NCBI GenBank assembly: GCA_024509875.1 | Contig: JAMPIV010021216.1 | Span: 27,491-91,490, forward strand | DNA from: Oreohelix idahoensis | Taxonomy: Eukaryota > Mollusca > Gastropoda > Stylommatophora > Oreohelicidae | Direction of reading: 5' to 3' | DNA: 64,000 bases | Part shown: positions 23,207-34,205 of the stretch, piece after piece | Layout of the letters: the number at the start of each line of letters is the position of its first letter | Numbering within the stretch: the stretch's first letter is position 1 | Notes under the pieces: model-generated | What the model saw: only the letters and a program-made list of their open reading frames with translations | What the model was told of the DNA's origin: nothing | Database searches by the model: none | Translations under genes and position numbers: made by a program

Positions 23207-24023
23207 CATGTGCTCTTGTAGGGAACCTGCATCAGATAATCCATGTGCTCTTGTAGGGAACCTGCATCAGATCATCTATGTGCTCTTGTAGGGAACCTGC
23301 ATCAGATAATCCATGTGCTCTTGTAGGGAACCTGCATCAGATCATCCATGTGCTCTTGTAGGGAACCTGCATCAGATAATCCATGTGCTCTTGTAGGGAA
23401 CCTGCATCAGATCATTCATGTGCCCTTGTAGGGAACCTGCATCAGATAATCCATGTGCTCTTGTAGGGAACCTGCATCAGATAATCCATGTGCTCTTGTA
23501 GGGAACCTGCATCAGATCATTCATGTGCCCTTGTAGGGAACCTGCATCAGATAATCCATGTGCTCTTGTAGGGAACCTGCATCAGATAATCCATGTGCTC
23601 TTGTAGGGAACCTGCATCAGATAATCCATGTGCTCTTGTTGGGAACCTGCATCAGATCATCCATGTGCTCTTGTAGGGAACCTGCATCAGATCATCAATG
23701 TGCTCTTGTTGGGAACCTGCATCAGATCATCTATGTGCTCTTGTTGGGAACCTGCATCAGATCATCTATATGCTCTTGTTGGGAACCTGCATCAGATCAT
23801 CCATGTGCTCTTGTTGGGAACCTGCATCAGATCATCCATGTGCTCTTGTTGCGAACCTGCATCAGATCATCCATGTGCTCTTGTTGGGAACCTGCATCAG
23901 ATAATCCATGTGCTCTTGTTGTGAACCTGCATCAGATCATCCATGTGCTCTTGTTGGGAACCTGCATCAGATCATCCATGGGCTCTTGTAGGGAACCTGC
24001 ATCAGATCATCTATGTGCTCTTG
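23207..24023. repeat. 35-bp satellite array, about 23 copies
   Basis: A unit of 35 bp (CATGTGCTCTTGTAGGGAA, CCTGCATCAGATAATC) is repeated head to tail with few substitutions. Early units carry GTAGGG, most later ones GTTGGG; ATAAT and ATCAT variants also alternate. Because 35 is not a multiple of three, all three frames are read in turn and the 180-residue frame is simply a 35-residue repeat with no biological meaning that I can support. Confidence 0.97.
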
Positions 24024-24285
24024 GAGCAGTGGTTTTTCTTTTCTTTTTTTTAAAGCAATTAGTTGTACGCGATAACGTTTACAGTCTATACCCAACCTGA
24101 CATTAGTCGCCTATTTACGATTTGCTTGATGGTAGATTAGTCTTATTTTTACAGATAATTTGTACCGTAGTAAAAACGATACTTGGACATACGTACACGA
24201 TAAAATGGTACTGTGTCAATGATACACAGTCATTGCACAGAAAGTACCGACACGATATGTACTTAAGTACTAAATAGAGTACAAC

Positions 24286-24550
24286 TACGATTGTACAAGA
24301 GTACCTCTATGATTTGTACAAGAAAATCTACACAGAACGTACCAATACGACATGTACAAGAAAAACTACACGAGTACAAATACAATTGTACGAGAGTACC
24401 ACTATGATTTGTACAAGAAAGTCTACACAGAACGTACCAATACGACATGTACAAGAAACGCTACACGAGTACAAATACAATTGTACAAGAGTACCACTAT
24501 GATTTGTACAAGAAAATCTACACAGAACGTACCAATACGACATGTACAAG
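24286..24550. repeat. 95-bp tandem repeat, about 2.8 copies
   Basis: GATTTGTACAAGAAA recurs at 24311, 24406 and 24501. The unit is built of smaller TGTACAAGA-like words. Diverged pieces continue at 24690-24790, 25005-25015 and 25437-25540, so an older, longer array was broken by the LINE fragments between. Confidence 0.85.
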
Positions 24551-24782
24551 CCCCCCCCCTCCCCCCCTCATAGTCGCTGTTAGCTGGAGAAAAGGTACTT
24601 GACCAGAAATATGGCTCTTACTTCGGCCCCCTAGAAATATGCCATGGTCCCCTGGAGGGTCATATGGCCCACGTTGAGAACCACTGTCATAGAGTACCAA
24701 TAAGACTGCACAAGGAGTTTTGATTTGTAAACGATTAACAACATAGAGCGAACATATTCGACATGTACAAGAAACACTAACT

Positions 24783-25000
24783 ACATTCTTCTTCTTCTTC
24801 CGTCCTTAGCCAAAGACCGACCAAGCAGTCAGAGGCCATCACGCCTTGTGGCGTCTTAAGGGCAACAGCAGATTGATTTTCTCTGTTGTAGTTTCCCATC
24901 ACGCCTAGCGGCGTCTTTAGGGCAACAACAAATAGATCCATCTGCCGTTGTTTCCGTAATCGGTGTGACAAGCCAACGGGTGATCAGCCCATTGGGACTA
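24783..25000 (-). mobile_element. Probable LINE 3' end, minus strand, duplicated
   Basis: Begins at a (TTC)n run (the minus-strand tail) and contains the segment 'catcacgcct..ggcgtctt..agggcaaca' twice, near 24837-24868 and 24897-24927. The same segment lies at the 3' end of the LINE fragment at 28700-28930. No open frame survives. Confidence 0.55.
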
Positions 25001-25013
25001 ACTACATAGAGTA

Positions 25014-25436
25014 CCAATAATAATAATAATAGCCCCTTCGGTCATAACTGACTATGGGAAATCCCCCCCCCCTTCCCGAGGTGACAGCCCTTAGCTCCTT
25101 ATTTTCCTGGTGTTCCTTTCGACATTCTCTCATCTCTTCTGCTTGCTGTGAGAGCTTCTTTTCGCCCAATCTGAGGTGGTGCCACTTGGTGCGATCGGCA
25201 ACTTCATCCTCCCAGGTTGCTGGATTTATATCCAGTGCCCTCATGTCACTCTTGCACACATCTTTGAATCTCTGCTGCGATCGCCCAACTGTTCTTTTAC
25301 CATCTGCCAGTTGTCCGTAGAAGATATCTTTCGGGATGCGAACATCTTCCATGCGGCGGACGTGGCCAAGCCAGCGTAGTCTGCGATGTCTAATCAGTGT
25401 ATACACGCTTTGAAGTCCAGCACGTGAGAACACTAT
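25014..25436 (-). mobile_element. RTE-like LINE, 3'-terminal fragment (copy 4)
   Basis: Minus-strand copy of the 3' end of the family at 8080. It is open from about 25436 (SRAGLQSVYTL, RHRRLRWLGHVRRMED) through KDIFYGQLADGKRTVGR and TWEDEVADRTKWHHLRLGEKKL to the tail (AAT)n at 25014-25029. It reads Trp where the long copy has TGA (8283-8285). It is 5'-truncated and lies within the broken 95-bp array. Confidence 0.85.
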
Positions 25437-25704
25437 TGTGCAAGAATACCGTTTTAATCTGTACAAGAAAAACTAAATAGAGCGTGCCGATAGCATATGT
25501 GTAACAAACACGACATAGTGTACTAATACGACTTTCCAAGATTTGCAAGTCATTTTTATTTTTTTTATTCTGAATGCTCCTTTTTTAAAAATGCATTTCA
25601 AGTCGTCGTCATCGCTTTTGTTGTATTTGTTTGTGTGGCATCTTTAAGTATTTTCGTGCGATTTATTTTAATCTGCAAAAGAACAGATGTACAGGTTTGT
25701 ATTT

Positions 25705-26521
25705 CAGAGCTGGCATGTGCCGATGATGTTACCCTGATTGCTAAATCAGAGGCACATCCTCAATCCAACCTGCAAGTCTGGAAGGAAGAGCTGCAGAAGA
25801 GAGAGATGGGCATCAGCAGCTCCAAAACAAAAACCATGGTGATATCACGAGAGGAAAGAAGGCATCAGATTAAGCTGGGAGAATAGGTCCTGGAGCAGGT
25901 CAACCACTTTAAATACCTCGGAGCTGTCATAGGCTAGAAGGGAGACATCAAAGAAGATTTGGCTACCCGAAGAGCAGCAGCTGGGAGACTTTACCAGGCT
26001 ATAAATCGAGGATTCCTCAGCAAAAGAGAAGTTGGCAAGAAAACGAAATGGCTGTATAGCGTTCCACCTTTGTTCCATTCTTGACGTATCGATGCGAGTC
26101 ATGGGCAATGACTACAGCCCATAAAAGTCAGATCCAAACCTCAGAAATGAGGTATCTGAGGAAGGTGGTTGAAGTAATAAGAAGAGACATGGTCCGCAAC
26201 CAGACGATACGTCAAGGCCTTAAAACCCAACCCCTGCAGACCCAACTACAACAGTCCCAGCTAAGATGGTTTGGCTATGTCTGCAGAATGGGAGATGATC
26301 GTCTACCATGACAAGTATGGGAAACTAAGAGCCAGGGATCCAGACCTCCAGGACGGCCCACAGTCCGCTGGGAGAACAACATTAGACAATCTCTGAGGGA
26401 CAGAGGACTGGAACTTGCGAGGAGGAAGACAGAGGATATGATAGTATGGTGCTCTCTCTCTCTCTCTCTTCCAAACCTCTACACCTCACGATAGAAGAGG
26501 AACGACTAAGTAAGTCAGTAA
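25705..26521 (+). mobile_element. Decayed LINE, RT C-terminal region and tail
   Basis: A plus-strand RT remnant spread over several frames: LACADDVTLIAKSE (catalytic Asp pair, about 25711-25752), KYLGAVI (25905-25930), LTYRCESWAMTTAHKSQIQTSEMRYLRKV (about 26078-26170) and QLRWFGYVCRMGDDRLP (26257-26309). Stops and frame changes are frequent. A (TC)n run has grown within it at 26454-26469. It ends with an (AAGT)n tail near 26504-26518. Confidence 0.7.
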
Positions 26522-28514
26522 AAACAAATGCCCTAATGTGGACTATTTTTCTGTGAGATTATAAAATACTTCTATAACCATTGTGAAATATGTAACAATT
26601 GTTACAAACTTCACTGTGATAACGTTTTTATTTGCATTCTTTCAAACTGGCATACATTTTGTTAGCGTTATCTGTGGAAGTCAAGATATCTTTTTTTGTC
26701 CTAATCAGTGTACATTTATAACAGTTATTCTCCTGTGTTTAGCATACACTAAAGTCATTCAATAAATGAGTCATTTAACATTAGTGACAATGATGCTGAT
26801 AAACATGAAATTAAAAATTTGACCTTTGCTGTATGCATAACATTGTTTTTGTTAATGTTGATATTTCGCTATCAGTATAAACAGAAAATCTAGGTTTAAC
26901 GAAATAAAAAATTTTAACCTACAACTTTAATGACGAAGCTTGTCCTCCTACATGATGAAACTGTTTCATGAAGGAACGTCCGTTATATGTGATGAAACTC
27001 ATGATAGCAAATATATGATATAAGATTTCTCCTATCTCATCCCACATACATTGTTGTATATAGTGACTTTCACATAACCTAGTTTGTAAAACAGGCAATA
27101 GAACTAGTAACGGGAATAAAATATAAGTTTTAGGGACCACTTTTATTGTTGTTACTAAATGCACTATTTTAAAAAAAAACGGAAATAAATGCTGAATAAA
27201 TATTATTCCATATAATAAAAGTTAGTAAACGGTTATAATTAACCAGTAATTCGTGACATGGCTCGTAACACGGGAAAGACACTATGGAATTGCCACGTAA
27301 ACTAGTGTCAATATAATAAATTATGAATAGCACAACAGAAGTTCTGATTTAACTTTATGGTTAATGTCCCGAACAGGATATTTCTTTTGTAATTTGAACA
27401 GCAACTTCAAATACATATACCGTACTCGTAATTATAGCAAAGGGAAATCATTATCTGTGGTATTTGACGAGGAAATTATGATTTTGTCGGTAAATTCGCA
27501 CAACACCATTTAAATCCCACGAAAGTTTACAAGAGCAAAAAGTTGTCTCAGGCGCGGACCTCTCTGAAAGCAAGGGTTAGACCTGAGACTGGGTATATGA
27601 CCCGTCTGAGACATAGTTCCTTACTTACTGAAATACGCTTACTTCCTGAAATCACTTAAAGATCTGACAGAGCTGAGAAGATATACAGGATGCTGACTCT
27701 AATAGATAAAAGTCTTAACCTATAACACACCAAGATAATTGAGAAGAAGCCACAACTGGCCGCTATTGAGAGCTAATTGTAGATCGAATCTTCAAACAGC
27801 CGCAGATTTCGACGTCACACTGTGTCTGAGGGTTTAACTAGTGGTGGAAAAAAAAACTGACACAAGTTTAGAAACTGTGAACTGTTTAACAATAGACCAA
27901 CACGGTTCCTGTCATAAGCATGGCGTCTTCAATGTCCATATGTTGTAATGACTGAGGGAAGTTAGCTACTACAACATGTCAAACAAGTTCAGTACAGCTT
28001 ATCGTGGAATAACAAACCAAGTCACCCAAGCCAATAACATGCTGAAAATGACAAAAAGTGACAATATATATATATTTTGTGTGTAGGAAACCTTGTAAGA
28101 TATTGATATACCAAGGTGCTAATTTTTTTTTTTTTTTTTTTTTACTATACATCATTAATCAATAAAGTGCATTGTTTTGTTGATAACTACAGTCATTGAA
28201 TTATTTAAATTTCCGTTTATAATTTTGTTGTGTGGTCAAAGAAATATTACCGATTTTAAAATTGGTAGGGAGTTAATACAAGCTGCATTCACATATTTAT
28301 ATAACACCCCTGGAGCAAAGGATAGGTCTAGCGAGAAGGTGACTGACCTTTCTGTTCTCTCCTACAGCTATCATCATCGAGAGCTGGGCAGTTAACTACC
28401 TGACTTGTCTTGTGCCATCCCTACCTCTGGTTCACCAACTCTCTTTTCCATTTCTGGGAACTACTTTCTAAATTTCTATTCAACATCCATCTCGCCACAG
28501 TTCTCCCACAAAGA

Positions 28515-28568
<54 letters not shown>

Positions 28569-28591
28569 ATATATATATATATATATATATC

Positions 28592-28624
<33 letters not shown>

Positions 28625-28690
28625 ACGATATGACGAATAGCTAATTAATTATAACCGTCCACCCACTTTTATTATATGCAATAGCATATA
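26522..28690. other. Unassigned DNA with T run and TA microsatellite
   Basis: About 2.2 kb in which I recognise no gene or repeat family, apart from a 21-base T run (28123-28143) and the (TA)n tract at 28517-28615. The small hydrophobic open frames have no family features. Confidence 0.5.
28517..28615. repeat. (TA)n microsatellite
   Basis: About 100 bp of TA with two TC interruptions, followed by a short GT run. Confidence 0.97.
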
Positions 28691-28699
28691 TGAAACATA

Positions 28700-29060
28700 T
28701 TCTTTCTTTGATCCTTAGCCGCCGACCGTCAAAGCAGTCAGTGGCCATCACGCCTGGTGGCGTCTTGTAGGGCAACAACAAATTGATTCCACTTTGCTCG
28801 GTCGGTGGCCATCCTTCGTACAGTGCCCCAACTCTGGTTCATTCTTTGCATCTCAGCCTCCACAGTCCTCCGCCAAGTTGTTTTTGGTCGGCCTCCCTTT
28901 CGTTTTCCTACAGGGGTCCAAAGCATAGCTGTTTTTGTGATGGCATCGGGGTCTCTTCTGAGGACATGGTCAACCCCGGCTCCAGCAACTACCAGCTATG
29001 ATGGTGTGCATGTCCTCTTGCTGTCTCCGAGTAAGCAGATCCTGGTTGGTGATGAAACAC
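28700..29060 (-). mobile_element. LINE 3' fragment, minus strand
   Basis: The frame from 28926 down to 28738 encodes an RT C-terminal end: TPVGKRKGGRPKTTWRRTV then DRAKWNQFVVALQ. The adjacent 28930-29060 probably continues it upstream in a broken frame. The 3' segment is shared with 24783-25000. Confidence 0.7.
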
Positions 29061-30483
29061 ATATGAACATTTAAATTCAACTTTTTAGGGCACATGCTAA
29101 TAATAATAACAATGGATCCTTAAAACGCGTGTCCTTTATGTGATTATTAGTTTCTTTAGCTACTCCGTCGCCAAGAGGCATTACAACCTTACCATGTAAA
29201 GTAAATTGTTACTCACACACACACACATACTGAAAAAGCGCATGATTGCTTTGACGCAGGTCTCCTGCAAGGTGATCAGATGCAGCAGTGGCTCCATTAC
29301 ACGTGACAAGGAAAAAGAAGACTATTGCTACAGATAGCGACAGGTTGCGCGCCAGTGTCATAGAGGCTGCTGGGACAGACTAACAGGAGAGACAAAACTT
29401 AGAAACTGAGAGAAATGAAAGACATGTAAATCTGACGAATGTGGCAGAGACGAGATAAGTTACAGCGTGTGACCACGAGCCTATGCTCCTAAGGAAGTAT
29501 TAACTAATTCAGCAAGAACAAAGGATTAAAGTAACCAAATAATGATACCAACACACCCCAATGCATTAATAGTTCATTAGTTTGTCTTGGGGTACATTAA
29601 CCTTTTAGCCCATTCTTGAACATGGGTAAACGATGACCAATTCCCGCACAATGTTATTTAGAACTTTGAAGAACACCACATGGTGTTTCTCACTCCCACT
29701 CACTCCCCTACGTTAGATTCCTGTTGGCTGTCCAGAAAACAAACCCCTACATAGAAAGTAAATGTGAACCTGACTAATCTTTAAAAGTTTTGAAGCTTTA
29801 AAAATATTTCTATAACATTTTGCGCTTCTAGCTGGATGTACTGGCCATGATCCTACACCCAACCCTCATTCTTTCTCGTTGTGGGCTTGGTACAAGTGCA
29901 TCACTGCTGTTTCCAGTATCCTAGATATAAGAGGACATGCATGGTTAAATTTCAGATTGTCGGGATATAACTGTAAACGCACTGTGAGTTCCACGCTTTT
30001 GGCACTATGTAGAGCTAAGTCATTTCTTCAGCCTGCAGAATTTGGGCTAAGATCTTGGATAGTGGCAAAAATTATAGGTCCCGACTGCATGCTGAAGATG
30101 GCTTGCTATAAGGAAACAGTGAAGAGTATGGAGAAATTTTCTGAAGGAAAATCTATTCTGCATAAACGACTATTTGAACAACTGGATACGTGATTTTAAT
30201 TGACCTTGATTTCGCGAGCCAACATTCAGTTCAACACAGCACAAGATTTTCAATAGTTTGCAGTATTTACTGGACTAACTGCATCTCATCTTTCAAGTAC
30301 TGGCACAATACGTCCTTCACCTTTAACAAAATAATAAACCAACTGTGCTAATAACATATAGCACAAATATTCCTATCAGATCTGATAGTTTTAAATAGCG
30401 ACTGCGCCTACAACTGCGAGAAGATGATAACAATGCCACACCTGTATGTAAACTGAAAACTTGAGTATGTTATATGTGATAAA
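29061..30483. other. Unassigned DNA
   Basis: A short (AC)n run lies near 29214-29226. The open frame at 29879-30193 (104 residues) contains no motif that I know. No gene is supported. Confidence 0.45.
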
Positions 30484-30991
30484 AATAATAATAGCCCCTT
30501 CGGTCATAACTGACTATGAGAATGGGCCCCTGAGGTGACAGCCCTCAGCTGCTTATTTTTCTGGTGTTCCTTTCGACGTTTTCTTCTCTCTTCTGCTTGT
30601 TGTGTGAGCTTCTTTTCTCTCAATCTGAAATGGGGGCCGTAGAGAGCATCACTACTTGGTGAGAACGGCAACTTCATCCTCCCAGGTTGTTGGATTTAAT
30701 GTCCAGTGCCCTCATGTCTCTCTTGTACACATCTCTTGTACACATCTCTATCTCTTGTACACATCTTTGAATCTCAGCTGTGGTCGCCCAACTGTTCTTT
30801 TGCCATGTGCTAATTGTCCGTAGAAGATATCTTTCAGGATGCGGCCATCTTCCATGCGGCGGACATGGCCAAGCCAGCTTAGTCTGCGCTGCCTAAGCAG
30901 TGTATACATGCTTTGACTGCCAAAAGGTGGCAACATCTCGACATCCGTCACTTATCTTTCCTCGAAATACCGAGGATGGGGAGTAGACACC
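30484..30991 (-). mobile_element. RTE-like LINE fragment (copy 5), 3' part, split by LTR element A
   Basis: Minus-strand 3' end of the family at 8080: (AAT)n tail at about 30484-30494, the KDIFYGQLA.GKRTVGRPQLRFKDV segment, and an internal expansion of 'tcttgtacacatc' near 30719-30765. It stops at 30991 in the middle of 'tagacacc'; the next bases of the same sequence resume at 40977 beyond element A. Confidence 0.85.
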
Positions 30992-33900
30992 TGTCGTGAA
31001 ACATTCTAAATCCACATATCTAAATTAAAAAGTAACTGTAAAGCCTAACGAATTAATTCAATAAAAGGAAAGAAGAATGGTGAAAGACCAGTGCTTTTCA
31101 ATGGCATACGCCAGCGTGTATACCGCCGTAATGGCTGAACAAGAAAAACCCCCTTTTTTATGCTCCATCTGCATAATTGTAACGCTTTCACGTTTACTAG
31201 TAAAGCCTATTGCATCAACTACACGCGTTTCAAAAAAAATAAAACTGGTACTGTGTTTCTTAGAAAACCTTGAGATACGCAAACTGCTTAATGACCCAGA
31301 TAAAATACTAGCATTAATGTCATTATATACACTGCGTAATGAAAAGACAGACGGACTTAGAAGAGAGAGATAGAGAGATGCACGGAGGAACACAGGCAAT
31401 ACTACCACAGTCTCGCGATTAATAGTAACGCCAATTCCCACGCGTAAGGCATGAAGCACTAACTTTTTTTCAAATCATCATCATCAGTTGCCATCTCCAC
31501 AACGAAGGTTGGCTGTAATGGATCTCTAACGTCTTCTGTCTCTTGTCTTGATGGTGCACTCTGATAGACTCTTTCCTGTCCATCTCTTGATGTTGTCTTC
31601 CCACTTATAGCGCTGTCTTCCCCTTGCACGTTTGCCTTCAACTCTCCCTTCTGTTATGGTCTTCTGCAAGGTGTTATGCCTTTTTATGTGGCCAAAGTAT
31701 TTTAGCTGTCGAACTTTGACCTCCCTCATTAGTTCTCTTTTCATACCTAGATTTTCTAGGACCTCTTTATTTGTTTTCATCTCTTTTCATGAGATACGCC
31801 CCATTCTTCTATATATCCACATTTCAAGAGCCTCAATTCTTTCTTCCAACTGCTTATTCATCGTCCATGTTTCTGCACCATACAGAAATGCAGAATATAT
31901 ATAACACTTTATGATTCTCAGTTTTAATTTGTGAGATAACTGTTTGGATGTCAGTATATGTTTCATGTTGTTGAATGTAGCTTTGGCCATTCCTATTCTC
32001 TTCTTGATTTCTGTTTCACATCTGCCATCTTCTGTTATTATATGACCGAGATATACGTAGCTCTTGACTTGTTCCAGGATTTCCCCATTTACGCTTATCT
32101 TTAATGTGGGTTTATCGTCTGTTTTGCTAGCTAATTATCATAGTTTTTGTTTTCTCAATATTAATGTCGAGTCCATATTCATGACTTATACTGTTCACTT
32201 GCTTCACTTCAAATAAACAGTGACAAAAAACACTACCTATACACGGTTAGGTTTTAAAAAAAACATGTTTAATGCTTATTAGGAAACATGACACAATACT
32301 GTTTTATGTCTGAAATCCTGACTTTATACTGACAGAACAGTCGAAAAGGCAGGATAGGTGGCGGTTCTAAAACAATAAAAAATAAAAATAAAACAAATAC
32401 ACGACTATCCTAGAATACATATTTTGAACGAAGCCACTACGTTAAATCCGATTTGATTGGTTAGAAGTATATGTAAGGCGAAACATGATTAGTCGACTGC
32501 AAATACTATTTTGGTTGTTAAGGGGGACATAGGAAGGGTAAATTTTTTCAAATGCTTTTGTAAACATGGTCTTATTGGCTAGACCAGTTGATATAGTCAA
32601 TTAGGAGCGCCTGTTCAGTGCCACTTTTTGAAAATAAACTTAGTAAAAGCAAGTGCGTTGAGATCCAGCTCATATTTTTCTAATAAAAGCCTGGGACAGA
32701 GGCAGATCGGAATTGTGCCATAACTCATCGCCAGTCAACATATTTGTTTAATATTTCCTTAAATTGTGGTAAGCTAGACATATTTGATATCTTTTTGATG
32801 AAAATTGAATGTGAATTGATAGTTTATGTCTGTGTGTGTGTGTGTGGTTCAGTACCAAACTTGAGGCAAAGCCTAGATATTGCTCCCCCATGAACAAAAC
32901 TTGTCGGAGAAGAGTATAACTGCATGGGATTGCCAAATAGTACTATGACACCTATCTTATTGAATAGAAGGAAATAATGCTGGAATTGCAGAGGCGTTGT
33001 AACCATTAGGGAGAGGAATACTGGTGAATCGTGTTACATGAGAAGCTAACAGTTGGCCTACAGCGCTGAACTCAGTGTTTGTATGTATTGTGCTTCAGTG
33101 TGGAAATAGATTATAAATTAGTTCTGAAGTAGGAGGTACAACCTTCTTGTTTCAGGGACCGTGGTCCTAACGTATTGAAGCAGCACCTGGTCTGAGTTTT
33201 GCTGAATCCAGAGGCTGGTAGCATACTCCTTGGTCAAGATAGCGACCAGTATTGTTTCTCAAGGAAACGGTGAAGCAAGCGAGCAGTGGAGACTGTTTCC
33301 TGCCGCCCACACAGAAGTTAAGAGTTCGTGGCCAGAGCAGCTCAATCTTGTGTATAACCCCCTCTAAAAGTGACTTTACCTTAAATCAAGAGGGACATTT
33401 AGTTGTTTCAAATAAAAAGAAACTGTGAACCTCACCAATATTATTTCCACCAGAAACAAACACTTGAAGTCATGATGACAAACAACAACTTAGCTTGAAA
33501 GCCAGTATTACCTCATAGTCCTACATCACAGCTTACACACATATTGCAATAATAATATATGTCAATACATAGATCCTATCTATAAATTGTGTACATACAA
33601 CTTGTGATTACATTTGATTGTGATTCCTGGTTCACTTTGTAGTTGAATCAGGATATCTATTATTGAAAGGAATTAATACATATTTTTAAAAGTTACCCTT
33701 GACTTATTAAGATAGACTTATAGATTGTTATATGTATGTGAGTGTCACAGTGTTGAAACGTGTTGTGGATTTAATTAAATTGTTTATCTGTCTGTTGGTT
33801 GTTGTGAACATACACTTCAGCATTTTCATAACCCTAGACATTCAACGTAGTCAACACAATATTCCAGAATAAGTCTGACTGAGATATAAATGTGGTAGCA

Positions 33901-34012
33901 AAGTAAGGTCATCTGTAATACACCACACTTATTAGATACAGATACCTTCACAGCTGATCTCAGTCAGTACACTAAGTCCCTATAAATATTTATAACATCC
34001 CACTTTACCACA
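30992..34012 (+). repeat. 5' LTR of element A
   Basis: Starts TGTCGTGAAAC and, judged from the PBS position, ends ...TTTACCACA at 34012. Without the nested LINE (31476-32207 plus a 7-bp duplication) it is about 2.28 kb, unusually long for an LTR. It encodes no recognisable protein. Confidence 0.85.
31476..32207 (-). mobile_element. 5'-truncated LINE nested in the 5' LTR of element A
   Basis: Absent from the 3' LTR of A, so its limits are exact. It is flanked by TTCAAAT at 31469-31475 and 32208-32214. On the minus strand it encodes part of an RT C-terminal region: NIEKTKTM, YLGHIITEDGRCETEI, then MAKATFNNMKHIL, FLYGAETW and, after a frame break, VRQLKYFGHIKR and GKRARGRQRYKWEDNIKRW. It ends in a (GAT)n tail next to the duplication. 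It is the youngest insertion in this nest. The clade is not assigned. Confidence 0.9.
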
Positions 34013-34017
34013 TATAT

Positions 34018-34046
34018 TGGGGTCTCGCTCCCGGGATATTGAACCT
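34018..34046 (+). promoter_or_regulatory. Probable primer binding site of element A (tRNA-Pro-like)
   Basis: TGGGGTCTCGCTCCCGGGAT begins 5 bases after the LTR end. It resembles the complement of the 3' end of tRNA-Pro (TGGGGGCTCG then TCCGGGATTTGAAC), with one substitution and a few single-base insertions. Element B has the same sequence with small changes at 44922. The tRNA assignment is tentative. Confidence 0.55.
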
Positions 34047-34205
34047 TCCCCTAGCATATATATTGGGAGTAATTCACTTCGGGAAATTATAAAAATTAAA
34101 AAGGTATTCTTGGGTGGAAAATAAATAAGGTTGAGCTCTCAGTGCCTGTGGTTGTCCTTAGATAATTATTTATGGATTAAAGTGCTTACATTTGCCTGTT
34201 GGAAA

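Noticed and set aside
23207..24023. CRISPR-like array
   Set aside because: Units are contiguous with no unique spacers, and the sequence is eukaryotic.
23558..24100. 180-residue frame with a 35-residue protein repeat
   Set aside because: It only translates the 35-bp satellite through three frames, and all frames are open for the same reason.
29879..30193. 104-residue open frame as a gene
   Set aside because: No recognisable domain, no splice or promoter context, and length within chance expectation for this window.
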